In this document: one piece after another, positions 7,523-14,308 of the stretch
Layout of the letters: every line of letters begins with the position of its first letter
Position numbering within the stretch: the first letter of the stretch is position 1
Virus record (IMG/VR): IMGVR_UViG_3300029319_000068
Coordinates: 1 to 53,236 of that record
DNA: 53,236 bases
Origin: a virus
Strand: one strand, 5' to 3'
Translations under genes and position numbers: made by a program
Notes under the pieces: model-generated
Told to the model about the DNA's origin: nothing
The model's input: the letters and a program-made list of their open reading frames with translations, nothing else
Databases searched by the model: none

Positions 7523-10500
7523 TTATTCGTTTACTTTAGCATAACCATCTTCTTTGTTAATGATTATTTGCTTATCTACAATATCTTTTAAGACTTCTAA
7601 GTGTGAAATAAGAAAGATTGTTTTAAACTCGCTTTTAATTATATCCAAAATGCGAATAAATCCTTCCATATTTTCTTCATCAAGGGCTGTTCCTGGTTCG
7701 TCAAGGATAAATACATCTCCTTTTGGCAATGTAGAGACATTTAAAAGAGCCAAGCGAATAGCCATAGCTGCGATTGTCTTCTCTGCGCCTGAACCCATCT
7801 CAATAGGACGTGCCTCGTACTTAGGATGTTTGATTAAAATATCAAGCTTGTTGTCGTCATTTTCAAACATAACCTCAAACTCAACCACGTTAGATAAAAT
7901 CTTTTGTATTTCTTGGTTAAGAATAGGTAGGCTTTGTTTGATTAAGTCATATGCAATGCCGTTTGAATGGACACACTTCATATACAAGTCGTAAGTTGAA
8001 AAGCTCTTGTTTAAAGTATCATGTTCTTTCTGCTCAAGTTCAATTTGTTTGTATTGTTGTTCTAGAGAGCCGTTTGCTTTGTAAAGATCAAGAAGATCTT
8101 CTGATGCTTTTTCTACTGCAATCTCATTTGTTGAGACGATATGTTTCAGCTTCTTCTTTTCCTTTACAAGAAATTGAAGGTTTTCAATAGCATCCTTGTT
8201 CTCTTCGTATTCTTCTCTTTTTTCTATTAAGTTGTTAAGATCATTATTGATCTGTAGGGATCTTGTCTTGTTCCGTTCAATATCTAATCTAATATCTTTA
8301 ACTTGTTTTTCATATTTGTTCTTTTTCTCTTTTGCCTTTATATATCCGTTGATTCTTTCAATATTCTTATCGTGCTCTAAGTTATCTAATTCGGCTTGTT
8401 TTTGCCCTTTTGAGAGCTTTAGCTCATTTAAAGCCACCTTGGTATTCTCTAGTTGAGAAGATGCGTTATAGGCGTCTTTAATGAACTTGCATGAGGAATA
8501 TTTTGGACCACAAGGAACCTCATTTAAAAGAGATGCTTTTTTGGACTGATTGTTGAACTTTATTTCCAAAACTTCGATATCTCTTGAGAAACTATCAAGC
8601 TCTGAAATCATATCCTCGCCAAACTCTTTGTTTTTTAAAGCATCCTCAATATCAAATACTTTTTGGAAGTTTTCAAACTTCTTTACAAACTCAAGCTTTT
8701 CGGCAATTTCATCCATATAATCTTTTTCTTTGTTTGAAATGCTGTCAAGTTCTTCTTTCTTTTCTTTTATTTCTTCTAAGACTTCTTGGATTTCGATTAT
8801 TTCATCTGGTATAGAGTTAATCTTTGTTTCTAAAGCTAATATGTTTTCTCTAAATCCTAATGTAAGTTCTTTAAGGTCTTCATTTTCTCTTTTTTTGATA
8901 TCAATCTTTGTTTCGCTTAAAGCAAGTTCTTTTCTTTTTTCTTTAAGTTCTGTTACAAAATCTCTATCCTTCATCTTTTTGAGAGCAACCCTCAAATCAG
9001 CAGCGTCGTCTTTTGCTTTTTTAAACTTCTTCTCAAAGACTTCCAAGTCAAGAAACTTAGCAAGAATTTCTTTACGCTTTGTCGAGCCTTCGTTGATGTA
9101 AGCAAGAGACTCTAACTGAGAACCCATAGAAGTTAAAAGAAAGTCTTCTATTGAACCAAAGACAGAACGAATGTTTTTGTCTGTTTGCGCTCTTGTATCG
9201 CCATTAAGAGGTGTTTCTTCGCCTGTAATGTTATCTACCTTGTAGAACTCAATATTTGTCTTGGCTTCTGTTGTAATGTTGCCTTTAAGTTTCTTTTCGT
9301 ATTTCTCGCTTGTTCTTTCAACATGATAAGTGTCAGTTCCAATATCAATACTGACGCTTCCTCTTCCGTTTTCTTTATTCTGGTTAATAATATTGAGGTT
9401 TTTCCTTTCATTCTTGGAGGTTGTGTTGAACAAAGTATAAAGGAATGAATCAACAATAGAAGATTTACCAGAAAAATTCTTGCCAAAAATACCTACTGTT
9501 CCTTCTAGATTATTGAAATCAATAGTATTTGCTTCTCCATAGTTAAAAAGATTGTCCCACTCAAGACTCTTCACAGACCAGTGAACGTTGCGACTTACCT
9601 CTTCTTCTTCTGTAACGAGTTTATTATACTTCTGGTTTAAAGCGAAGATTTGTTGCAGTGTTTCTTCTTCAAGTTCATAGTCCTTTAAATAATCTTGTAT
9701 AAGACCTTCTTGAACTTCTACACTTCGCAAATCGTCTTTAAAGACTGTATTAGATGCGTCGTCTCCACCTTTTCTGTTGCCGACAACTTTAGAATGAAAA
9801 TTGATTGTCTCTGGTTTATACTTTGTCTTCGCAAGTTCAATCGTTCGCTTGATTATGTCCATAGGAAGATTAACTTCTGTTACAAGACGTAACCGGCACC
9901 CTTCTGGGATCTTTGCTTTTGCTGGTATCTTGCCTTTCTTTGTAAGGTTGATAGTGACAAAGGGCTTTGGGTTTTCTAATGCGTAGTGTTTTACTTTAAA
10001 AGTATCAGCATCTTTAATGTCCCAAAGAAGAAATCCTTTTTCTTCTGATTCTCCAAAGTTTTGTTGCACAAGAGAACCAGCATAGCGAATACGCCCTTCT
10101 TTATCTAAGGGTTGATTAGGCTTGTGAATATCGCCAAGAAGAGCATAATCGTATTCTGTAAGGCGATCTAAGTTAATGTCGCCGTGGGTCATTGTCCAGC
10201 CAGTAGAAGTTTGAACACCAGCAACAGAGCCGTGGAAAAGAGCGATATGTACTTTATCCATGTCTGCTGGGAGTGTCCAATTTTCTTCGTCTACAATGGA
10301 TAGGACATGAAAACAAAAGTTATTGCCTATGTCCACTTCCGCAGAATATTTGTGAAAGTGAATGTTAGGGTGGTCCAATGCCGCAACAAGGGGGGAAACG
10401 GCATCTATCTTGGAGAGATTACGAAGGTTTAGATCGTGGTTCCCCAAGATAATATGATAGGGGGCAATATCAGCCAACCTCTCAAACATTCTAACCGCCA

Positions 10501-10675
10501 TATCAAAATAAGACGGGCTAAGGTTAAGTTTAGTATGAGCAGTATCGCCTGTGTTCACGATAAGGTCAGGCTTTAGTTCCTCTAGTTTTGCGTAGAGTTG
10601 TTCAAATACCTGCTCGTATTCGTAGTGATAGCGATAGTTGCGAATGTGAATATCGGAAATATGTGCAATCTTCAT
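7523..10675 (-). CDS. Fused Mre11-Rad50 (SbcD-SbcC; T4 gp47-gp46) recombination nuclease
   Basis: One 1050-residue chain joins two proteins that are separate in T4 and bacteria. Residues 1-370 are a calcineurin-type nuclease with metal motifs DIH (8-10), TGD (Asp44), GNHD (Asn79, His80), FHG (His148) and GDIH (His184). Residues 371-1050 are an SMC-type ATPase with Walker A GKNFSGKSS (about 398-406), a long coiled coil, a hook region with Cys722 and Cys729 (six residues apart rather than the usual CxxC), signature MGSGAEK (960-966), Walker B VFILDEP (988-994) and His1025 of the H-loop. All catalytic motifs are present. The complex processes DNA ends for phage recombination. The gene has no ribosome site but a sigma70-like promoter immediately before it. 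Confidence 0.93.
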   Translation of the reverse strand: MKIAHISDIHIRNYRYHYEYEQVFEQLYAKLEELKPDLIVNTGDTAHTKLNLSPSYFDMAVRMFERLADIAPYHIILGNHDLNLRNLSKIDAVSPLVAALDHPNIHFHKYSAEVDIGNNFCFHVLSIVDEENWTLPADMDKVHIALFHGSVAGVQTSTGWTMTHGDINLDRLTEYDYALLGDIHKPNQPLDKEGRIRYAGSLVQQNFGESEEKGFLLWDIKDADTFKVKHYALENPKPFVTINLTKKGKIPAKAKIPEGCRLRLVTEVNLPMDIIKRTIELAKTKYKPETINFHSKVVGNRKGGDDASNTVFKDDLRSVEVQEGLIQDYLKDYELEEETLQQIFALNQKYNKLVTEEEEVSRNVHWSVKSLEWDNLFNYGEANTIDFNNLEGTVGIFGKNFSGKSSIVDSFLYTLFNTTSKNERKNLNIINQNKENGRGSVSIDIGTDTYHVERTSEKYEKKLKGNITTEAKTNIEFYKVDNITGEETPLNGDTRAQTDKNIRSVFGSIEDFLLTSMGSQLESLAYINEGSTKRKEILAKFLDLEVFEKKFKKAKDDAADLRVALKKMKDRDFVTELKEKRKELALSETKIDIKKRENEDLKELTLGFRENILALETKINSIPDEIIEIQEVLEEIKEKKEELDSISNKEKDYMDEIAEKLEFVKKFENFQKVFDIEDALKNKEFGEDMISELDSFSRDIEVLEIKFNNQSKKASLLNEVPCGPKYSSCKFIKDAYNASSQLENTKVALNELKLSKGQKQAELDNLEHDKNIERINGYIKAKEKKNKYEKQVKDIRLDIERNKTRSLQINNDLNNLIEKREEYEENKDAIENLQFLVKEKKKLKHIVSTNEIAVEKASEDLLDLYKANGSLEQQYKQIELEQKEHDTLNKSFSTYDLYMKCVHSNGIAYDLIKQSLPILNQEIQKILSNVVEFEVMFENDDNKLDILIKHPKYEARPIEMGSGAEKTIAAMAIRLALLNVSTLPKGDVFILDEPGTALDEENMEGFIRILDIIKSEFKTIFLISHLEVLKDIVDKQIIINKEDGYAKVNE

Positions 10676-10681
10676 GCGTAT

Positions 10682-10709
10682 ATTATAATCACTATTTGCA
10701 GTTATTCAA
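10682..10709 (-). promoter_or_regulatory. Sigma70-like promoter predicting a leaderless mRNA for the Mre11-Rad50 gene
   Basis: On the minus strand TTGAAT (10704-10709) and a perfect TATAAT (10682-10687) are separated by 16 bases. Six bases lie between the last T of TATAAT and the ATG at 10675, so the expected start of transcription falls on the A of the start codon. No Shine-Dalgarno sequence precedes the gene, consistent with a leaderless transcript. This host-type promoter differs from the CTATTTA motifs in front of virion genes and suggests early or middle expression. Confidence 0.6.
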
Positions 10710-10717
10710 GAATTAGA

Positions 10718-10804
10718 TTATTTAGGTTTCTCTTGGTTGGCTTTTTTGCGAGCTTTCTGTTTTTTTACGACTTCTGACCCACCTGGCCATTTAAGTTCGT
10801 CGGG
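10718..10804 (-). other. Open frame without its own start, continuing in frame after the 123-aa MKITK gene
   Basis: Directly after the TGA at 10805-10807 the same frame stays open for 28 codons to a TAA at 10718-10720. It encodes a protein-like, strongly basic peptide beginning PDELKWPGGSEVVKK and ending NQEKPK. No ATG, GTG or TTG occurs in it. It could be reached by stop readthrough, by a frameshift at the T-run GGTTTTTAC near 10828 combined with a second shift, or it may be the remnant of a broken C-terminus. A 22-codon ATG frame in another register (10724-10792) lacks a ribosome site and is less convincing. Confidence 0.4.
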
Positions 10805-11176
10805 TCAAATGTGTGGCTCGTAAAAACCGTCTTCTTCTTCAAGAGGTTCTTCTTTTTTAGAGCCGCCTTCGACAGCGCCGCCTGCCATAGCAGACATTTC
10901 TTCAAGTTCTTCTTCTTCTTTCATCATGCCTGGTAGAGATTGATAAAGTTTTCGTAAGATTATCTTTGATCCTCTTACATTCGCGGAGTGAGAGACTATT
11001 TTATCAAGCAAATTAGAGTATTCTTGCGGAGTGTTGATCTTCTCGATATGTTTCAATACCATCACTACGTCTTGAATCTTTGTATCATCTGGTGCTTGTT
11101 TTTCAGCGGGAGGGGCGGATCTTTGTCCTAATTCTTCTTTGATTATTTCTTTTAGTCTTGTCTTTGTGATCTTCAT
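10805..11176 (-). CDS. Possible capsid-targeted internal protein with MKITK leader
   Basis: 123 residues starting MKITKTRLKEIIKEELGQR, a lysine-rich amphipathic leader I associate with many aquatic-phage proteins of otherwise different sequence. It is similar in kind to the short N-terminal targeting peptides of T4 internal head proteins, which gp21 removes after a hydrophobic-x-Glu site; I-K-E at 12-14 would fit. The middle is helical (about 35-85) and the C-terminus is acidic, with EEMSAMAGGAVEGG. A GGAG ribosome site and a CTATTTA motif precede it. The targeting role is inference. Confidence 0.5.
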   Translation of the reverse strand: MKITKTRLKEIIKEELGQRSAPPAEKQAPDDTKIQDVVMVLKHIEKINTPQEYSNLLDKIVSHSANVRGSKIILRKLYQSLPGMMKEEEELEEMSAMAGGAVEGGSKKEEPLEEEDGFYEPHI

Positions 11177-11196
11177 AAAAAATTCTCCGTATTCTA

Positions 11197-11203
11197 TAAA
11201 TAG
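11197..11203 (-). promoter_or_regulatory. Candidate late promoter motif (CTATTTA), site 2
   Basis: Minus strand AACTAACTATTTATAG, preceded by a seven-A run. The predicted start of transcription, by -10 spacing, is near 11190, giving a leader of about 14 bases that contains the GGAG ribosome site of the 10805-11176 gene. This leader geometry supports a promoter role. Confidence 0.5.
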
Positions 11204-11222
11204 TTAGTTTTTTTCTTAAAGA

Positions 11223-12023
11223 CTAAGGAATCCCAACAGAAACATCAGGAGGAACTCCATTTCCATATAAAAAAGATATCTGGTCTGCTGTAAGCTCTAC
11301 ATCCCACATAGAAAGTTCATCTATGGCACCATCCCAAGAGTAAGGATAAGAAGCGGAGCCGTTATAGTTATATCCGATTGCTACGTTATGGCTTCCTTGG
11401 TTAATCTGTGAGGGAACAGCATTTCTCAAGTGAGTAGCGTCTTTTAAAGCGCCATCGATATAGATACGCATTCTATTATTTGCACCAGAATATGTTACCG
11501 CAACATGATGCCACTGATTCAAAGTAATTACTACATCATCAGTCTGAAGCCAGACGCCCGTGCCACCGGCAGGATGCTTCATAACTCCCCACCCTATTTT
11601 TCCATTCCCCTCACCTGAGCCGCCGTGACCAAGGAAAAAAGAATAATTTGATTCAGCGCCTTGCCCTGGCCATGCGGCGATTATATATTTAAAATCACTA
11701 CCAAAATCTTCTGAATATACCCACGCTGATATACTCATGGCAGTATTAGGTTTAAGCGTAGTGCTGGTTCCCAGATCAATATAGTCGGCGTTGCCGTCAA
11801 ATTCTACGGCATAAGGTCCGTTTTTGTACTTAGTAGACGTCCAAGAGGCATTACCTCCTAAAGTTCCGTTAAGATTGTTTCCAGCATTTGAAGAATCTGC
11901 GGCTGTTGTGCCTGATCCTTCGTTCATTCTTAAATAAACTACGGGTGGCGGTGTATAGATATCACTTTGATATTGAAGTTTTAAGTCACCTTGTACGGTA
12001 ACGTCACCATCTACTTGTGTCAT
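11223..12023 (-). CDS. LamG (concanavalin A-like) lectin protein, copy 1 of tandem pair
   Basis: 266 residues. The first 25 (MTQVDGDVTVQGDLKLQYQS) form a beta-type lead-in like those on tail-fibre or decoration proteins. Residues 27-255 are one LamG/LamG_3 jelly-roll: VVYLRMNEGSGTTAADSS, AVEFDGNADYIDLG, MSISAWVYS, WHHVAVTYSGANNRMRIYIDG and DELSMWDVELTADQI are the usual strands. Such domains bind glycans or proteins. The gene follows its paralogue by 13 bases; the two share near-identical first 60 and last 25 residues but differ in the middle. Position outside the main tail block suggests a separately expressed virion surface protein such as a head decoration or fibre tip. That is inference. 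Confidence 0.8.
   Translation of the reverse strand: MTQVDGDVTVQGDLKLQYQSDIYTPPPVVYLRMNEGSGTTAADSSNAGNNLNGTLGGNASWTSTKYKNGPYAVEFDGNADYIDLGTSTTLKPNTAMSISAWVYSEDFGSDFKYIIAAWPGQGAESNYSFFLGHGGSGEGNGKIGWGVMKHPAGGTGVWLQTDDVVITLNQWHHVAVTYSGANNRMRIYIDGALKDATHLRNAVPSQINQGSHNVAIGYNYNGSASYPYSWDGAIDELSMWDVELTADQISFLYGNGVPPDVSVGIP
11887..11933. repeat. 47-bp perfect direct repeat shared by the two tandem LamG genes, copy A
   Basis: A 47-base stretch starting TTTGAAGAATCTGCGGCTG and ending TTCATTCTTAA is identical to 12698-12744. It encodes the conserved LRMNEGSGTTAADSS segment near the N-terminus of each lectin. No synonymous differences occur across it although the gene centres have diverged, which suggests recent duplication or gene conversion. 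Confidence 0.9.
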
Positions 12024-12036
12024 TTTTTATTTTTTC

Positions 12037-12834
12037 CTATGGTATTCCGACAGAAAGATCTGGTGGGACGCCGTTGCCGTAAATGTAAGAAACTTGATCT
12101 GCTGTAAGCTCTACATCCCAAAGAGAGAACTCGTCAAGTGCTCCATCCCAAGAACGATGCATGGCACCGCTTCCATCAAGGTTCATGCCTAAAGATAGGT
12201 TAATGCTTCCTTGAGCGATTGAAGAAGGTGGAGTTGAAGGAGAGCCGCCAGCAGTGGTATCCACTAAAGCTCCATCTATGTAAAGACGCAATCGTGTATT
12301 AGCGCCAGAGTAAGTCGCAACCACATGATGCCAAGTCCCAGCGGTCATGACAACATCATCTGTCTCAATAAAAGTTCCAGAGCCTACATGTGAAGCTTGC
12401 ATTACATAAAAGCGCACTTTTCCGTTTCCGTTGCCGTTCATTAATGTGTATGAATATTTTGGAGATCCCGCGCCGGATTGCCATCTTGAAACCATTCTTT
12501 GGTATACTTGCCCAAAATCATCAGCGAGTGCCCAAATAGAGAGAGACAAAGCTGTATTTGGAGCCAATGTTGTGCTGTTACCTAAGTTAATAAAATCAGA
12601 AGCACCATCAAACTCAACAGCGTAAGGTCCGTTCTTGTACTTGCTGGAGGTCCATGAAGCATCGCCTCCTAGTGCTCCATCAAAACCGTTACCTGCTTTT
12701 GAAGAATCTGCGGCTGTTGTGCCTGATCCTTCGTTCATTCTTAAGTAAGCCACTGGTGGTGGTAAGTAAATGTCGCTTCTATATTGAAGCTTTACATCAC
12801 CTTGGATAGTAGCGTCTCCATCTATTTGTGTCAT
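12037..12834 (-). CDS. LamG (concanavalin A-like) lectin protein, copy 2 of tandem pair
   Basis: 265 residues with the same plan as its neighbour: lead-in MTQIDGDATIQGDVKLQYRS, then one LamG jelly-roll (about 27-255) ending TADQVSYIYGNGVPPDLSVGIP. By eye roughly 60 percent of residues match the downstream copy, concentrated at the two ends and in core strands such as WHHV.ATYSGAN.R.R.YIDGAL. Residues about 105-150 and 190-225, which form surface loops in this fold, differ strongly and contain length changes. An AAGGGAG ribosome site precedes the ATG, and a CTATTTA motif lies about 45 bases upstream in the end of the primase gene. Probable virion adhesin or decoration protein. Confidence 0.8.
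   Translation of the reverse strand: MTQIDGDATIQGDVKLQYRSDIYLPPPVAYLRMNEGSGTTAADSSKAGNGFDGALGGDASWTSSKYKNGPYAVEFDGASDFINLGNSTTLAPNTALSLSIWALADDFGQVYQRMVSRWQSGAGSPKYSYTLMNGNGNGKVRFYVMQASHVGSGTFIETDDVVMTAGTWHHVVATYSGANTRLRLYIDGALVDTTAGGSPSTPPSSIAQGSINLSLGMNLDGSGAMHRSWDGALDEFSLWDVELTADQVSYIYGNGVPPDLSVGIP
12698..12744. repeat. 47-bp perfect direct repeat shared by the two tandem LamG genes, copy B
   Basis: Identical over 47 bases to 11887-11933. The repeat spacing (811 bases) equals the gene period. A further shared run of 23 identical bases (TCTGCTGTAAGCTCTACATC and the next three) occurs near the 3-prime ends of both genes. Confidence 0.9.
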
Positions 12835-12851
12835 TTTAAATGTCTCCCTTG

Positions 12852-13793
12852 TTAAAGACCAAGCGTCTTTTCCATAAGTAAATAGAATTTGTCTTCTACA
12901 AAAGAGGCATTTTCCTTTCTTTTTTTGAAGTCCTCGGGAGACATTTCCCCTACGTCGTCGTAATCATTTAGATTTATCTTGTAAACCTGGATACCGTATT
13001 TTAACAAAAGTTCTATTATTTTGTGCTCTTTTGCTTTTGCATCGGGGTCAAGAGCCATATAGACTGTTGTATCGTTTCTTACAATCTCGTGGAATAACTT
13101 GGATGTCTCACGGAGGGTTGAGCCTAGAAGGGGAACTGCGTTAGGTCCTGCGACGATTGCGTCAAATGCTCCCTCGACTATTGTTAGATCGTCCTCAAAG
13201 TCCAAGAAAAGGTGGTTAAAAACGATGTTACGGGATGCCTTGGGGTTTAGGTATCTTTTCCAGTGCCCATCGTAGGAACGGGCAATAAAGTAGTTGCTAT
13301 GACCATTTAAGGAAAAGGATGGTATGATGATTCGCTTGGCAAATTCTCCGTCTTCACAATAACCAATCTTCCATCTTATAATGTCGTCTTTTTTTATTCC
13401 TCTTTCTCGCAAGTAACGAAGGGCTTGTCCTGCTGAACGAGGAACGGCTTTGTTGGCTAAAGACTTAAACTCTTTTGGAAGTTCGACCCTTTGTTCTGGT
13501 TCTTCTTCCTCGATAGCAAACATCTTTTCTTCAAAAGAAGCAAGTTCGACTTTATTTACAAGTTCTGACCATTTCTTTTTGTGATATAGATCTCCATAGC
13601 GGCGGACAATCTTGGTTAAGTTTCGTCCTGACCAATCGCAAACCCAGCACTTCCAAGCATCCTTTTCTATGTTAATAGAAAGTTTGCGCTTGTGGTGTTC
13701 ACATTTAGGGCAGTGAAACAGCATTTCGGAACCGGAGCCGTAACAAGCCCCAAAGATATCCTTTATGATTGCTGTTTTTCTTCCTGTTGACAT
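12852..13793 (-). CDS. DNA primase (DnaG / T4 gp61-type) with zinc finger and Toprim domain
   Basis: 313 residues. A CHC2-type zinc finger lies at the N-terminus with cysteines at 28, 31, 49 and 52 (FHCPKCEHHK, WKCWVCDWSG). The Toprim core follows: IVEGAFDAIVAGPNAVPLLGS (about 203-225) supplies the catalytic Glu, and VYMALDPDAKAKEH (about 246-259) the Asp pair. The enzyme makes RNA primers for lagging-strand synthesis. Length is close to T4 gp61 (342). There is no fused helicase. The gene overlaps the resolvase by 31 bases, so the two are co-expressed. Position inside the late gene stretch is unusual for a replication gene. Confidence 0.9.
   Translation of the reverse strand: MSTGRKTAIIKDIFGACYGSGSEMLFHCPKCEHHKRKLSINIEKDAWKCWVCDWSGRNLTKIVRRYGDLYHKKKWSELVNKVELASFEEKMFAIEEEEPEQRVELPKEFKSLANKAVPRSAGQALRYLRERGIKKDDIIRWKIGYCEDGEFAKRIIIPSFSLNGHSNYFIARSYDGHWKRYLNPKASRNIVFNHLFLDFEDDLTIVEGAFDAIVAGPNAVPLLGSTLRETSKLFHEIVRNDTTVYMALDPDAKAKEHKIIELLLKYGIQVYKINLNDYDDVGEMSPEDFKKRKENASFVEDKFYLLMEKTLGL
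12879..12885 (-). promoter_or_regulatory. Candidate late promoter motif (CTATTTA), site 3
   Basis: Minus strand AAATTCTATTTACTTATGG, inside the last codons of the primase gene. A start of transcription near 12872 would give the copy-2 lectin gene a 38-base leader carrying its AAGGGAG ribosome site. That would let the lectins be expressed late and independently of the primase. The flanking sequence is less A-rich than at the best sites. Confidence 0.35.
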
Positions 13794-14299
13794 TGTATAA
13801 GCCCTGCTTTAGCAATAACCCAACTATCTGCCTTGTCGTAACAATGAGGCTTGATATTGTTTTGCTTTGTATACTCTATTTGAATTTCTGGGACATTATC
13901 TAGAATGTGCTGTATAACAACTTGTTTTGCTTTTGTTCCTCGTGGAACTTTAATGCCGCATAGCTTGCGAGCAGAAGTCGCAGCTAAGTACTGTGGCTCA
14001 ATCTGCAATATTCGATATACCAGCCATGACACCACCCCATTAAAACGAGCGAGAGTTGACAGAGTTTTAGCCGACGAGAATCCAGATCTGAAAGACTGGA
14101 GAGATTGCTCAATATATACTCTTCTGATTCCGAAGCCGTTATTATGAAGCTTTTTAATGTTCTTCTCAACATACTCTACCTTCTCGAAAAAGTTTTTGTA
14201 TTTTCGTGTGTCCCATGCATCATTATAAACAAGAGTTCCGTCTTTTTCAAGTATTGTTACTCCTGTAATGCTGGTTGAAATGTCTAGGGCTAAAATCAA
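13763..14299 (-). CDS. RuvC-type Holliday junction resolvase
   Basis: 178 residues with an RNase H-like resolvase fold. Metal ligands visible are Asp6 in MILALDISTSITG, Glu64 in VYIEQSLQSF, and Asp155/Asp158 in HCYDKADSWVIA, the order expected for RuvC-like enzymes. It would cut branched recombination intermediates before packaging, the job done by endonuclease VII (gp49) in T4. The start codon is TTG (14297-14299); no ATG is available near the conserved first strand. Its C-terminal codons overlap the primase start by 31 bases in another frame. Confidence 0.85.
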   Translation of the reverse strand: MILALDISTSITGVTILEKDGTLVYNDAWDTRKYKNFFEKVEYVEKNIKKLHNNGFGIRRVYIEQSLQSFRSGFSSAKTLSTLARFNGVVSWLVYRILQIEPQYLAATSARKLCGIKVPRGTKAKQVVIQHILDNVPEIQIEYTKQNNIKPHCYDKADSWVIAKAGLIQCQQEEKQQS

Positions 14300-14308
14300 A
14301 TATCTAAC

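Noticed and set aside
10724-10792. 22-codon ATG frame (MARWVRSRKK start) in the 10.7 kb gap
   Set aside because: No ribosome site, Arg/Ser/Lys-rich unlikely peptide, and it is out of register with the more protein-like start-less frame.
11887-12744. 47-bp repeats as a mobile-element or recombinase target
   Set aside because: They lie in matching coding positions of two paralogues and encode the same conserved protein segment, so duplication explains them.
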